Source: an uncultured bacterium
GTDB taxonomy: Bacteria > Bacteroidota > Bacteroidia > Bacteroidales > Bacteroidaceae
NCBI GenBank assembly: GCA_905215345.1
Contig: CAJMPR010000001.1
Location: forward strand, 124,001 to 188,000
DNA length: 64,000 bases
Direction: 5' to 3'
Made by a program: the position numbers and the translations under genes. How positions within the stretch are numbered: the stretch's first letter is position 1; every line of letters starts with the position of its first letter. Below, piece after piece: positions 43,581-52,645 of the stretch. The notes beneath the pieces were generated by a model. It did not search any database and was not told where the DNA came from. It was given only the letters and a program-made list of their open reading frames with translations.

Positions 43581-46118
43581 TTAAAATGTCATATGCAGAC
43601 TAATTCTAAGACCTGATTTGTCAATATTTGGTAGGTTCCGGTAAGTTAAACGCCATACATAATCGACACGAAGAACTTTCAAAATATTCTCAATACCCAC
43701 TCCTGCTTCCACATAAGGAGTGTGTCCCATTGTAGTACTTCCTACCGGAAAACAGAACAATCCTTCACTGAAAACCGGATTATTTTTGTCACTCAAATTT
43801 CCATAAATTCCACGACATGACAAAACCTCGCGCCATTTCAATTTTTTCAATAACGGAATACGGTTAAAAACGAAACCATTTAAGAAATAAGTAATATCCC
43901 AGGAGGCATATTCATCGTTCATAAATTCCATTGCATTCATCAATGAATAAGACTCCGGCTGGATAGTATAAGATAAATTGGCATTCGGAATAATAAGTAA
44001 AGGGAAAGGTACTTTATTCCAAACCTTGCCTGCTTTCAATATCACATCCGTATAACCAAAAGCCGAAAACCAGAAACGCTTCTGAAAACCTGCCTCGGTA
44101 TAATGGTAAGTATAGTCGCCACCCAATATCCCTTTAGCGGCTACCGTATGCGTAAGAGTAAATACCGGTGCGTCCAGCGAAACGGGAAAACGGTTCCACT
44201 GGGTTTGGAAAAATTTCTCATTCGGAGCATAACGTAATTTCAATTCCAGTTCGCTGGTAGAAATACTTTTTACATAGGTCTCATCTGCATCTTGCTTGAT
44301 AAAAGGAATCAGATGGGAAGATTCATCTTTCCGGAGACGGGTAGTCAGTTGAAAAGAAAATCCTGAATAAAACTCATTCGTATAAGTAATTTCGGCTTTC
44401 TGCTGATAGCCGATACGGTCGTCCTTCTGTCGTTTCAATGCCAAGAAGACATTATCCTGACTGGTGTACAGATAATGTTGACCATATTGATTGACGTCCG
44501 ATTTATACCGGAGAGTCAGAGAATGGATAGGGAACTCATTAGCATATTCTTTCTTTTTGTGGAAAGAATATTCCAACTCTGCCAGCCCTTTCACACGCTC
44601 ATCCCGGAAACCATACGCCGCATATCCCTTAGCAAACAGATGCGGATTGAGCCATGCGGTCGTCATACCTCCGGCACGTACACGTACTCCTTCCAATGCA
44701 TTTCCACTGATAGTGGTATTCATCATCCCTATATAAAATAAAGGAGCTTTCTCTTTGGGTGCAGGTATATAGCCTGTAAACAAAACTTTCAGGACTTTTT
44801 CCGACCAGTAGTAAACAGGATAACTACGGAGTTGCGCCATCATTTTGTCTACGGAAGTTTCTTTTTTGTTCACTTCCACTAACCGGTTGGCATCCCAATA
44901 TGCTTCGGAATGGGCGGAAGCATCCATCCCCTCAATTACTTTCTCTGGTTTCCGGAATGCCTGCAAAGCATCCGCCGCAGGCTCATACGCATAATTCCGA
45001 TAAAACACATCTCGCTTGGCATAGATTCCGTCGCTATTCTCCACCAATTTGAATTCAGTAGTTATACTCTCGTTCATAAGCTGACGTGTACCATCCTCCG
45101 CACGATCAAAATTCTGTTCTATCTTCATGTAATCCACAAAGTTCAGATTGATTTTCTGGGGAAAGTTCATCACAACCCGGCGTACAAAATAGGTACTGTC
45201 CAGCATAACGTACAAATGTCCTGTAAAGCCGAACGATTCGGAATTAAATGGAACAAAAGTCAAATCTACACAAGGCTTTCCCGAAACCGTCAACGTATCC
45301 ATCAAATAATACTTATAGAACGAAGGGCCTAACGAAGAAAGCGGGCTGACAAACTTATTGGTAAAAAGCGATATATTATTCTGGTAAATATCGACATCCG
45401 TCATAGTAACGCTGATGGCCTGCTCCATACCTTGCTGGGATAACATTTCGTCCACTCCCGCCTGACGGCGTGCCTTTACCCACTGTTTCTCGCTGCGTGG
45501 AGACTTACGATAATAATCCGTAGCCAGCAACTCACGATTGGAAACCGCCAATACAGGTTTCCCTGTAACAGCGGAGGTATCCACATAATCAGTCAGAAAT
45601 TTGAACTTACGATACAACCATTTCTGTTGCTTGACACTATCAAAATTATTAATGGCAAACGTCATCTTCTCATAGCGGTCGCGCTGCCAGAAGTCGCGTT
45701 CGTCAGGAGAATAATCATCCCTATGCTCTATCATATTCCTTACGAACTCAACTGCCGGATTATCTTTCTTTTTATAACGTTCCCGCTTAGGCTTCACCAC
45801 TATTTCGTTCAGTGCATAGGTGGCAGGAGAAAGAGCTACTTTAATACGCTCTCCACGTGCCGGATGTATTAAGCGGGTATATTCGTTATAGCCGACAGCC
45901 GAAATTACCAGCCGTGCCTCGGGACGATAAGTTTTAAAAGAGAAATGTCCTTTATCATTCGTCATTCCCCCTTCAGCAGTTCCTTTGAGATAGACAGATG
46001 TATAGGGTAACGGCTCCTGCGTCAGAGAGTCAGTAACAACACCTTGTACTATATATTGTGCCCGCACAGGGATAACAATAATCTGCATAAGCAGAAACAC
46101 CCTAATAAACAACCTCAT
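43581..46118 (-). CDS. DUF5686 outer-membrane protein with carboxypeptidase-like domain
   Basis: 845 residues: signal peptide (about 1-20), a carboxypeptidase-regulatory-like domain (about 22-110, VQGVVTDSLTQEPLPYTSVYLKG), then a DUF5686 region with outer-membrane strands ending in an aromatic residue (LRISLHMTF). It resembles a TonB-receptor-like barrel without a plug domain. Function unknown. It lies 102 nt upstream of the inositol-phosphate synthase gene in the same direction, but that gene appears to have its own -7 element. Confidence 0.8.
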   Translation of the reverse strand: MRLFIRVFLLMQIIVIPVRAQYIVQGVVTDSLTQEPLPYTSVYLKGTAEGGMTNDKGHFSFKTYRPEARLVISAVGYNEYTRLIHPARGERIKVALSPATYALNEIVVKPKRERYKKKDNPAVEFVRNMIEHRDDYSPDERDFWQRDRYEKMTFAINNFDSVKQQKWLYRKFKFLTDYVDTSAVTGKPVLAVSNRELLATDYYRKSPRSEKQWVKARRQAGVDEMLSQQGMEQAISVTMTDVDIYQNNISLFTNKFVSPLSSLGPSFYKYYLMDTLTVSGKPCVDLTFVPFNSESFGFTGHLYVMLDSTYFVRRVVMNFPQKINLNFVDYMKIEQNFDRAEDGTRQLMNESITTEFKLVENSDGIYAKRDVFYRNYAYEPAADALQAFRKPEKVIEGMDASAHSEAYWDANRLVEVNKKETSVDKMMAQLRSYPVYYWSEKVLKVLFTGYIPAPKEKAPLFYIGMMNTTISGNALEGVRVRAGGMTTAWLNPHLFAKGYAAYGFRDERVKGLAELEYSFHKKKEYANEFPIHSLTLRYKSDVNQYGQHYLYTSQDNVFLALKRQKDDRIGYQQKAEITYTNEFYSGFSFQLTTRLRKDESSHLIPFIKQDADETYVKSISTSELELKLRYAPNEKFFQTQWNRFPVSLDAPVFTLTHTVAAKGILGGDYTYHYTEAGFQKRFWFSAFGYTDVILKAGKVWNKVPFPLLIIPNANLSYTIQPESYSLMNAMEFMNDEYASWDITYFLNGFVFNRIPLLKKLKWREVLSCRGIYGNLSDKNNPVFSEGLFCFPVGSTTMGHTPYVEAGVGIENILKVLRVDYVWRLTYRNLPNIDKSGLRISLHMTF

Positions 46119-46144
46119 ACCTTACCTATCTTTCATTCAGTGCG

Positions 46145-46173
46145 CAAAGGTACGTAAGAAAACTTTCCCCAAA
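46145..46173 (-). promoter_or_regulatory. Promoter of the DUF5686 gene
   Basis: The minus strand has TTTG, 17 nt, then TACCTTTG (46152-46145), 27 nt before the start codon. The spacing is a little short. Confidence 0.45.
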
Positions 46174-46295
46174 AGTTCGGTTTTGCGGAATAAATGTTCT
46201 AAAAAACCACTTTTATTTAAAACACTTCCCGTTAAAACTCGTTGTATAGCGAAAATGTCGTAGAAAAGACATCTGTACAACCTAAATATTTAATT

Positions 46296-47990
46296 ATGGA
46301 ATGGATCTTTAACCAACTGAGGGCACACCCCGAGCTTGCCATTTTTCTCACTATCTTTTTGGGATTCTGGCTGGGTAAGTTACGCATCGGCAAGTTTACT
46401 TTGGGCACTGTCACCAGTGTACTATTGGTAGGCGTAGTAGTGGGACAGTTGAATATTGCCGTACCCGGCCCTATCAAAGCGGTGTTCTTCCTGCTATTCT
46501 TGTTTGCCGTTGGTTACAAGGTAGGTCCGCAGTTTTTTCGTGGATTGAAAAAAGACGGTTTGCCGCAAGTGGCCTTTGCCGTACTGATGTGTATTTCCAT
46601 CTTGGGAGTCACTTGGTTACTTTCACTGTTAATGGGATATAATCCGGGAGAGGCTGCCGGATTACTTGCCGGTTCGCAAACCATATCCGCCGTTATCGGA
46701 GTAGCGGAAGATACGATGGCAAATATGGGCATAGACGAAGCACAACGGCAGAGTTATGTCAATATCATACCTGTATCTTATGCCGTAACTTATATTTTCG
46801 GTACCGCAGGTTCTGCTTGGGTATTATCATCCATCGGTCCCAAGATGTTAGGAGGATTGGAGAAAGTAAAAGCCGCCTGCAAGGAACTGGAAGTTAAAAT
46901 GGGAAATTCACAAGCAGACGAACCGGGCTTCATGCACGCCTCACGTCCGGTTACATTCCGTGCTTATCGTATTGAAAACGATTGGTTTAAAAACGGGAAA
47001 AGAGTGATTGACCTCGAAGTTTACTTCCAACAGCAAGATAAACGTTTGTTTGTGGAACGAATACGAAAATCGGGTGTCATCAAAGAAGTCAGTCCGAATG
47101 TATTGTTAAGGAAAGGAGATGAAGTAGTACTAAGCGGACGGCGTGAATATGTCATCGGTGAAGAAACCTGGATCGGCCCGGAAGTTCAGGATGCGCAATT
47201 ACTTGATTTTCCGGCAGAGGTATTACCGGTCATGGTAACCCGTAAAACATTTGCAGGCAAGACTCTCGCCACCATTCGGAATGAAAAGTTCATGCACGGA
47301 GTAAGTATCCGCAGCATAAAACGTACAGGTATTGACATTCCCATCCTGGCGCAAACCATAGTAGATGCCGGTGACATTATTGAAGTGGTAGGAACCAAAC
47401 AGGAAGTCGATACGGCCGCCAAACGATTAGGTTATATCGACCGCCCGACTCATCAAACTGATATGATTTTCGTAGGGCTTGGTATTCTCATCGGAGGTTT
47501 GTTCGGTGCTCTGTCCGTACACATTGGCGGTGTACCTATCAGTCTAAGTACCAGCGGCGGGGCATTGATTGCAGGATTATTCTTCGGTTGGCTGCGCAGC
47601 AAGCATCCTACTTTCGGGCGCATTCCCGAACCTTCGTTATGGGTGTTGAATAATGTAGGATTAAATATGTTCATCGCAGTAGTCGGGATCGCAGCAGGCC
47701 CCAGTTTTGTGCAAGGTTTCCGCGATGTAGGATTCAGCTTATTCCTGGTTGGTGCAGTAGCCACTACTCTCCCACTCATCATCGGCTTATTGTTGGCAAG
47801 ATACCTATTCAAGTTTCATCCGGCTATTGCTTTGGGATGTTGCGCCGGCGCACGTACCACGACGGCAGCTCTCGGTGCCATACAAGATGCGGTAGAAAGT
47901 GAGACACCCGCACTGGGGTATACGGTAACTTATGCCGTGGGTAACACCTTACTTATTATATGGGGAGTTGTCATCGTGCTGCTGATTTAA
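46296..47990 (+). CDS. aspT: Aspartate:alanine antiporter (AAE family)
   Basis: 564 residues from the ATG at 46296; an in-frame ATG at 46242 would add 18 polar residues before the first membrane helix. Layout: about five N-terminal transmembrane segments, a cytoplasmic part with two TrkA-C-like domains (about 205-370), then a second set of membrane segments from about 390. This is the duplicated AspT/YidE pattern. It exchanges external aspartate for internal alanine. The aspartate decarboxylase gene follows after 231 nt, giving a proton-motive cycle. Confidence 0.87.
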   Translation: MEWIFNQLRAHPELAIFLTIFLGFWLGKLRIGKFTLGTVTSVLLVGVVVGQLNIAVPGPIKAVFFLLFLFAVGYKVGPQFFRGLKKDGLPQVAFAVLMCISILGVTWLLSLLMGYNPGEAAGLLAGSQTISAVIGVAEDTMANMGIDEAQRQSYVNIIPVSYAVTYIFGTAGSAWVLSSIGPKMLGGLEKVKAACKELEVKMGNSQADEPGFMHASRPVTFRAYRIENDWFKNGKRVIDLEVYFQQQDKRLFVERIRKSGVIKEVSPNVLLRKGDEVVLSGRREYVIGEETWIGPEVQDAQLLDFPAEVLPVMVTRKTFAGKTLATIRNEKFMHGVSIRSIKRTGIDIPILAQTIVDAGDIIEVVGTKQEVDTAAKRLGYIDRPTHQTDMIFVGLGILIGGLFGALSVHIGGVPISLSTSGGALIAGLFFGWLRSKHPTFGRIPEPSLWVLNNVGLNMFIAVVGIAAGPSFVQGFRDVGFSLFLVGAVATTLPLIIGLLLARYLFKFHPAIALGCCAGARTTTAALGAIQDAVESETPALGYTVTYAVGNTLLIIWGVVIVLLI

Positions 47991-48070
47991 CCCCGGAGAA
48001 GCAGGAAACTAATAAATTAAGATATGAAAGATTAAGCACTCAGATACTAATAATTATTCGTCCCGCAACA

Positions 48071-48122
48071 GTGTACCGTTCGTCCGCTTATAGTGGGACG
48101 AAAGGTACACTATAAGCGGACG
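48071..48122. repeat. Overlapping palindromes between aspT and aspD
   Basis: A 15-bp perfect inverted repeat (48081-48095 with 48108-48122) overlaps a GTGTACC/GGTACAC pair (48071-48077 with 48104-48110). CGTCC and GGGACG words recur to 48145. The structures exclude each other. Confidence 0.6.
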
Positions 48123-48221
48123 AAAAAACCACTATGGTGGGACGAATTAACCATAGTATCTACGGACATTAATTGTCGCCAATAAATAAACTAATAAATA
48201 CCAACCTAAACCTAACCCGTT

Positions 48222-49838
48222 ATGGATACGAAACTTTTAGAAAAAAAAATGGAAAGTATCAGCCCTTTCGAGCTGAAAAATCGTCTCATTGACATGGCAG
48301 ACGAAAGTCTAAAAAAGACTGCCCGCACCATGCTGAATGCCGGACGCGGCAACCCTAACTGGATTGCCACTACTCCACGCGAAGCCTTCTTCCTGTTAGG
48401 ACAATTCGGACTTGAAGAGTGTCGCCGTACCATGGATTTACCCGAAGGAATTGCAGGTATTCCGGAGAAGAAAGGTATTGCTTCACGTTTCGAGCTGTTT
48501 CTCAAAAAAAACACCAACGCTCCGGGAGCCAAACTTCTGGAACAAACCTATAACTACATGCTGATGCAACATGCGGTCGATCCGGACAGTCTGGCCCATG
48601 AATGGGCTGAAAGTGTTATCGGTGACCAATATCCTGTGCCTGACCGCATTCTACACTTTACCGAGCTTCTGGTACGCGACTATCTGGACCAGGAGATGTG
48701 TGACAATCGCCCGCCTCGCGGAGCTTTCGACTTGTTCGCAACCGAAGGTGGAACAGCAGCCATGTGTTATATATTCGACTCATTACAAGAAAACTTCCTG
48801 CTGAATAAAGGGGATAGCATCGTTCTTATGGTACCGGCTTTCACTCCTTATATCGAGATTCCGGAACTGAACCGTTACCAGTTCAAGATGACCGAGATTC
48901 ATGCCAACCGTATGAGTAAGGACGGACTGCACCTGTGGCAATACAGCGACGAAGATATCGACCGATTGAAGAATCCGGCTATCAAAGCTCTGTTTGTCAC
49001 CAATCCCAGCAATCCGCCCAGTTACGCACTCAGTCCGGAGACAATGGCACGTATCGTTAATATCGTAAAAGAAGATAATCCTAATCTTATGATTATCACA
49101 GACGATGTTTATGGTACGTTCAGCCCGCACTTCCGTTCGTTCATGGCAGAAATTCCTTACAATACGCTTTGCGTCTATTCTTTCTCCAAGTATTTCGGTG
49201 CTACCGGCTGGCGCAACGCGGTGATTGCATTGCATGAGTTCAATCTATACGACAGGCAAATATCCCGGTTATCGAAAGAGAAACAAGAAGCTCTTAATCG
49301 CCGATATTCCAGTCTGACACTGCATCCTGAAAAGTTGAAGTTCATTGACCGGATGGTGGCTGACAGCCGTCAGGTAGCCTTGAACCACACGGCCGGTTTA
49401 TCACTTCCGCAGCAAATGCAGATGAGCCTGTTCTCCTCTTTCGCCTTATTGGATAAAGAGAATAAATACAAGCGGAAAATGCAGGAAATCATTCTCCGCC
49501 GCTTGCATGCCCTCTGGGATAACACTGGTTTTACATTGGTGGAAGACCCGCTACGCGTAGGCTATTATACGGAAATCGACATGCTTGTATGGGCAAAAAA
49601 GTTCTATGGGGATAAATTTGTGGAATATCTGAAAAAGACATACAGTCCATTGAACGTTGTCTTCCGGCTTGCCAAAGAAACCTCCCTAGTATTACTGAAC
49701 GGTGGCGGTTTTGACGGACCTGAATGGAGCATACGTGCCTCGCTTGCCAACTTGAACGAAAAGGACTATATCATTATCGGTCAAGGTATCAAGCGGATAT
49801 TGGACGAGTATGCGAAGGAGTGGAGAAAGGATAAATGA
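48222..49838 (+). CDS. aspD: Aspartate 4-decarboxylase
   Basis: 538 residues, PLP-dependent enzyme of the aminotransferase fold that converts aspartate to alanine and CO2. The length is typical of the bifunctional aspartate aminotransferase/beta-decarboxylase group. The PLP-binding Lys323 is in YSFSKYFGATGWR; other motifs are NPSNPPSYALSPE and IITDDVYGTFSPHF. With AspT upstream, decarboxylation plus exchange consumes a cytoplasmic proton and exports alanine, helping acid resistance and energy gain. It ends 4 nt from the stop of the convergent kinase gene. Confidence 0.92.
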   Translation: MDTKLLEKKMESISPFELKNRLIDMADESLKKTARTMLNAGRGNPNWIATTPREAFFLLGQFGLEECRRTMDLPEGIAGIPEKKGIASRFELFLKKNTNAPGAKLLEQTYNYMLMQHAVDPDSLAHEWAESVIGDQYPVPDRILHFTELLVRDYLDQEMCDNRPPRGAFDLFATEGGTAAMCYIFDSLQENFLLNKGDSIVLMVPAFTPYIEIPELNRYQFKMTEIHANRMSKDGLHLWQYSDEDIDRLKNPAIKALFVTNPSNPPSYALSPETMARIVNIVKEDNPNLMIITDDVYGTFSPHFRSFMAEIPYNTLCVYSFSKYFGATGWRNAVIALHEFNLYDRQISRLSKEKQEALNRRYSSLTLHPEKLKFIDRMVADSRQVALNHTAGLSLPQQMQMSLFSSFALLDKENKYKRKMQEIILRRLHALWDNTGFTLVEDPLRVGYYTEIDMLVWAKKFYGDKFVEYLKKTYSPLNVVFRLAKETSLVLLNGGGFDGPEWSIRASLANLNEKDYIIIGQGIKRILDEYAKEWRKDK

Positions 49839-49842
49839 TAAT

Positions 49843-51156
49843 TTATGGAAACAGTATTCGGAACCGAGTCAATCCATCGTTGTAGGTACGCAGGGAGAAC
49901 GTACAACCATGACGGCTCAACACTTCCCTGATAAACACCAGGCCAATTCCCTGCCCGTTCGGTTTGGTGGAAAAGAAGGGGCTGAAGAGTTTAGCTTCCG
50001 CCTCTTTGCTAATCCCGGGACCATTGTCAACGACTTCGATAGAAGCGGGGGCAATGGTCCTTACTATAACTTCACCCTGCCTCTTCAATTCTTCAGTTGA
50101 ACATTCTATACTCTCGGCTGCATTCTTGATGATATTTACCAACACCTGTTCGAAAAGGGAAGCATCCAGGCGAACCAGACCTACCGCCGGATCACACTCC
50201 AAACGCAAAATAATATTCCGGTCGTTGCACATCCCCTCCATAAAACGCTTGCACATAGAAGTCAACTCGTTCAACTGAACAGGTGACGTAGTAGGTTCGG
50301 GTATCTTCACCACATCTGCAAAACGGGTTATAAAACGGCTCATGGAGAAGCACCGTTCGGTACATACGCGCATCACATCACATATATCTTCCATGTTTTC
50401 CTCGGCAGAAAGAGCTTGCTCCACCGTATCCAAGGTGGAAGTGATGCCCGCTGTCGTATTATTTACTTCATGGGCAATCATACGAATAACCTTTTCATAG
50501 GCACGCTTTTCAGCACGCATCACTTCGTCTGTCATGCGTTCTATCAAAAAGAAAGGATGTTTAAAACCTCTGTCTATGAAAGAGGAATGAGTACACTTAT
50601 ATATATTCGCATCGTTCAACCGCACTACTTCCGTCGCATCTTTGGGAATAGCTAACAGTTCCTCTGCCAGAGACGAATCTAAATTCTCAAGTTTCTTGCC
50701 CATAGCTTCTTGCTGGCGGATGCCCAGCATTTTCACCGCCATCGGGTTCAATTGCGAGACTTTTTCGTCGAGCGACATGATAATCACCCCCATCGGAGAA
50801 GCTTGAATCAGCAAATCAAGGAAATGGTTCTGCTCACGCATATGCAAACGCTCATTCTTGAGTTGCTCCATCATACGATTAAAGATGTTCACGATACGGT
50901 CTGCCTCATATTGCCCTACCTGGCTAAGACGACTGCTAAAGTCTTGCTCACGCAGCAACTCCATACCGCTACCGATTGTATTCATCGGTTTTACAATCTT
51001 ACGGTAAAAAATGGTAAGATAAATCAAAATGAAAGCAATAATACCCTCTACGACATATAAATACATAGAGTGCATTCCTTTCGCCAAGTAGATCAATGTC
51101 CCACACAACGCGAGTAGAAACAAGACAAGTATAAAGAAGAAAAATTTTATTCGCAC
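49843..51156 (-). CDS. NtrB-like sensor histidine kinase
   Basis: 437 residues: two close N-terminal transmembrane segments (about 4-25 and 32-50) with almost no periplasmic part, a HAMP domain, a PAS domain (about 112-170, IQASPMGVIIMSLDEKVSQLNPMA), a HisKA-like box MIAHEVNNTTAGI and HATPase_c (NIIKNAAESIE, VVDNGPGISKEAEAKLF, GQGIGLVFIREVLSRHG). It should phosphorylate the sigma-54 activator whose gene it overlaps by 10 nt. The signal is probably membrane-borne or cytoplasmic. Confidence 0.9.
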   Translation of the reverse strand: MRIKFFFFILVLFLLALCGTLIYLAKGMHSMYLYVVEGIIAFILIYLTIFYRKIVKPMNTIGSGMELLREQDFSSRLSQVGQYEADRIVNIFNRMMEQLKNERLHMREQNHFLDLLIQASPMGVIIMSLDEKVSQLNPMAVKMLGIRQQEAMGKKLENLDSSLAEELLAIPKDATEVVRLNDANIYKCTHSSFIDRGFKHPFFLIERMTDEVMRAEKRAYEKVIRMIAHEVNNTTAGITSTLDTVEQALSAEENMEDICDVMRVCTERCFSMSRFITRFADVVKIPEPTTSPVQLNELTSMCKRFMEGMCNDRNIILRLECDPAVGLVRLDASLFEQVLVNIIKNAAESIECSTEELKRQGEVIVRTIAPASIEVVDNGPGISKEAEAKLFSPFFSTKPNGQGIGLVFIREVLSRHGCTFSLRTYNDGLTRFRILFP

Positions 51157-52502
51157 GATATATTAAATTTTTCCAAACGACGATAGAGTGCGGCACGACT
51201 GATACCCAGTGCAATAGCCACCTGACTTAAATTCCCCTTATGTTGATCCAACGCCCGCAGAATGGTCTGCCGTTCTATCTCATCCAACGTCATTCCTGCC
51301 AGTGAAGTACCTTCGGCAGCTTTCACAGTTTCATCATGGCGTTGATATTGAGATTCAAAATCCGAAGCATCCAAAGTAGGTTTACCACTAACCAGAATGG
51401 TACGTTCCACCAGATTCTTCAGTTCACGGATATTACCTGAAAGCGGAAGACGTGTGAGGAAGTTCATAGCATCAGCCGAGAATTCAGTGCGGGGAAGCCC
51501 ATTGACTTCGGCCTGACGATCGGCAAAGTGACGTGCCAACAAAGGAATATCTTCACGACGTTCACGCAAGGCAGGCAATTTGACGGTTATCAGATTAATA
51601 CGGTAGAAAAGGTCTTCACGGAAAGTACGTTCGGAAACCATTTTACGCAAATCGGCATTCGTTGCCGAAACCACACGTACATCTACTTTACGGGGACGGC
51701 TATCACCCAGCACCTCAAACGTCTGATCCTGAAGCACACGCAATAATTTTACCTGGCAAGACAAATCGAGATCACCGATTTCATCCAAAAAGATAGTACC
51801 CTTGTTTGCCAGTTCAAAACGTCCGATGCGATCGGCGCTTGCATCCGTAAATGCCCCTTTCTTATGACCGAACATTTCACTTTCAAACAAACTTTGCGAA
51901 ATACCACCTAAGTTTACTTTTACGAAAGGTTGTTTTGTGCGCTGACTATTGATATGAATAGCCTCGGCAATCAACTCTTTGCCCGTACCGCTTTCACCGG
52001 TAATAAGTACGGAAGCATTTGTACGGGCAATACGTGCTACCGTATTCAGCACATCCATCAGTCCTTGCGACTTACCAATGATATGACTACGGTTCAGCCC
52101 TTCTGTCTGTTCCTCAGGTGATTCTTGAGCAACGGCTGTCAGTTCCAAGGCAGTTTCGATGCGTTGCAGCAAGGCAGCATTGTTCCAAGGCTTGGTAATA
52201 AAATCGAAAGCGCCTGCCTGCATTCCTTGTACGGCAAGCTGAATACTTCCCCAAGCTGTCATCAATATTACAGGAACATCAGGGCGGAACACTTTAACCT
52301 GCCTCAACAAAGTAAGCCCTTCTTCCCCCGTAGTGGAAAGCGTAAAGTTCATATCCATCAAAATCAGTGCAGGAGATTCCGCACGAACTATATCCATCGC
52401 TTCACGAGGACCCGGAGCTGTTTTTACTTCATATCCGGCACGCTTCAACATAAAACTAAGTGAAGAACGTACAGCGCTATCGTCATCTATTACAAGTATC
52501 AT
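51147..52502 (-). CDS. NtrC-family sigma-54-dependent response regulator
   Basis: 451 residues: receiver domain (VIDDDSAVRSS, phospho-acceptor in ALILMDMNF), AAA+ ATPase with Walker A GESGTGKE and Walker B GTIFLDEIGDL, and a C-terminal Fis-type helix-turn-helix (NLSQVAIALGISRAALYRRL). The sigma-54 contact loop reads GAFTDA instead of the canonical GAFTGA. It probably binds the paired palindromes at 54211-54248 and activates the sigma-54 promoter of the adjacent TolC-like gene. Confidence 0.93.
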   Translation of the reverse strand: MILVIDDDSAVRSSLSFMLKRAGYEVKTAPGPREAMDIVRAESPALILMDMNFTLSTTGEEGLTLLRQVKVFRPDVPVILMTAWGSIQLAVQGMQAGAFDFITKPWNNAALLQRIETALELTAVAQESPEEQTEGLNRSHIIGKSQGLMDVLNTVARIARTNASVLITGESGTGKELIAEAIHINSQRTKQPFVKVNLGGISQSLFESEMFGHKKGAFTDASADRIGRFELANKGTIFLDEIGDLDLSCQVKLLRVLQDQTFEVLGDSRPRKVDVRVVSATNADLRKMVSERTFREDLFYRINLITVKLPALRERREDIPLLARHFADRQAEVNGLPRTEFSADAMNFLTRLPLSGNIRELKNLVERTILVSGKPTLDASDFESQYQRHDETVKAAEGTSLAGMTLDEIERQTILRALDQHKGNLSQVAIALGISRAALYRRLEKFNISCE

Positions 52503-52525
52503 AACTTAATGTAGTTTGTTGTTTG

Positions 52526-52533
52526 CAAAAATA
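52526..52533 (-). promoter_or_regulatory. Possible -7 element of the regulator-kinase genes
   Basis: The minus strand reads TATTTTTG, 24 nt before the regulator start. The upstream region is occupied by the heptad repeat and has no clear -33. Confidence 0.3.
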
Positions 52534-52545
52534 GAGAAATTTGTG

Positions 52546-52640
52546 AAGTTATGAGTTATGAGTTATAAGTTATTTGCTATCAAATTTTAATATATAATAC
52601 TTCATAGAACAAATAACTCATAACTCATAACTTATAACTT
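52546..52640. repeat. Heptad inverted repeat after the tolC-like gene
   Basis: Arms 52546-52575 and 52611-52640 are 30-bp inverted repeats with two mismatches, each of four GTTATRA heptads. On the minus strand the array starts a few bases after the TolC-like stop codon (52646-52648). Confidence 0.75.
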
Positions 52641-52645
52641 GTAAT

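Noticed and set aside
49810..50100. 96-codon plus-strand frame overlapping the end of aspD and the kinase gene
   Set aside because: Antisense shadow of the HATPase region of the kinase; no own features.
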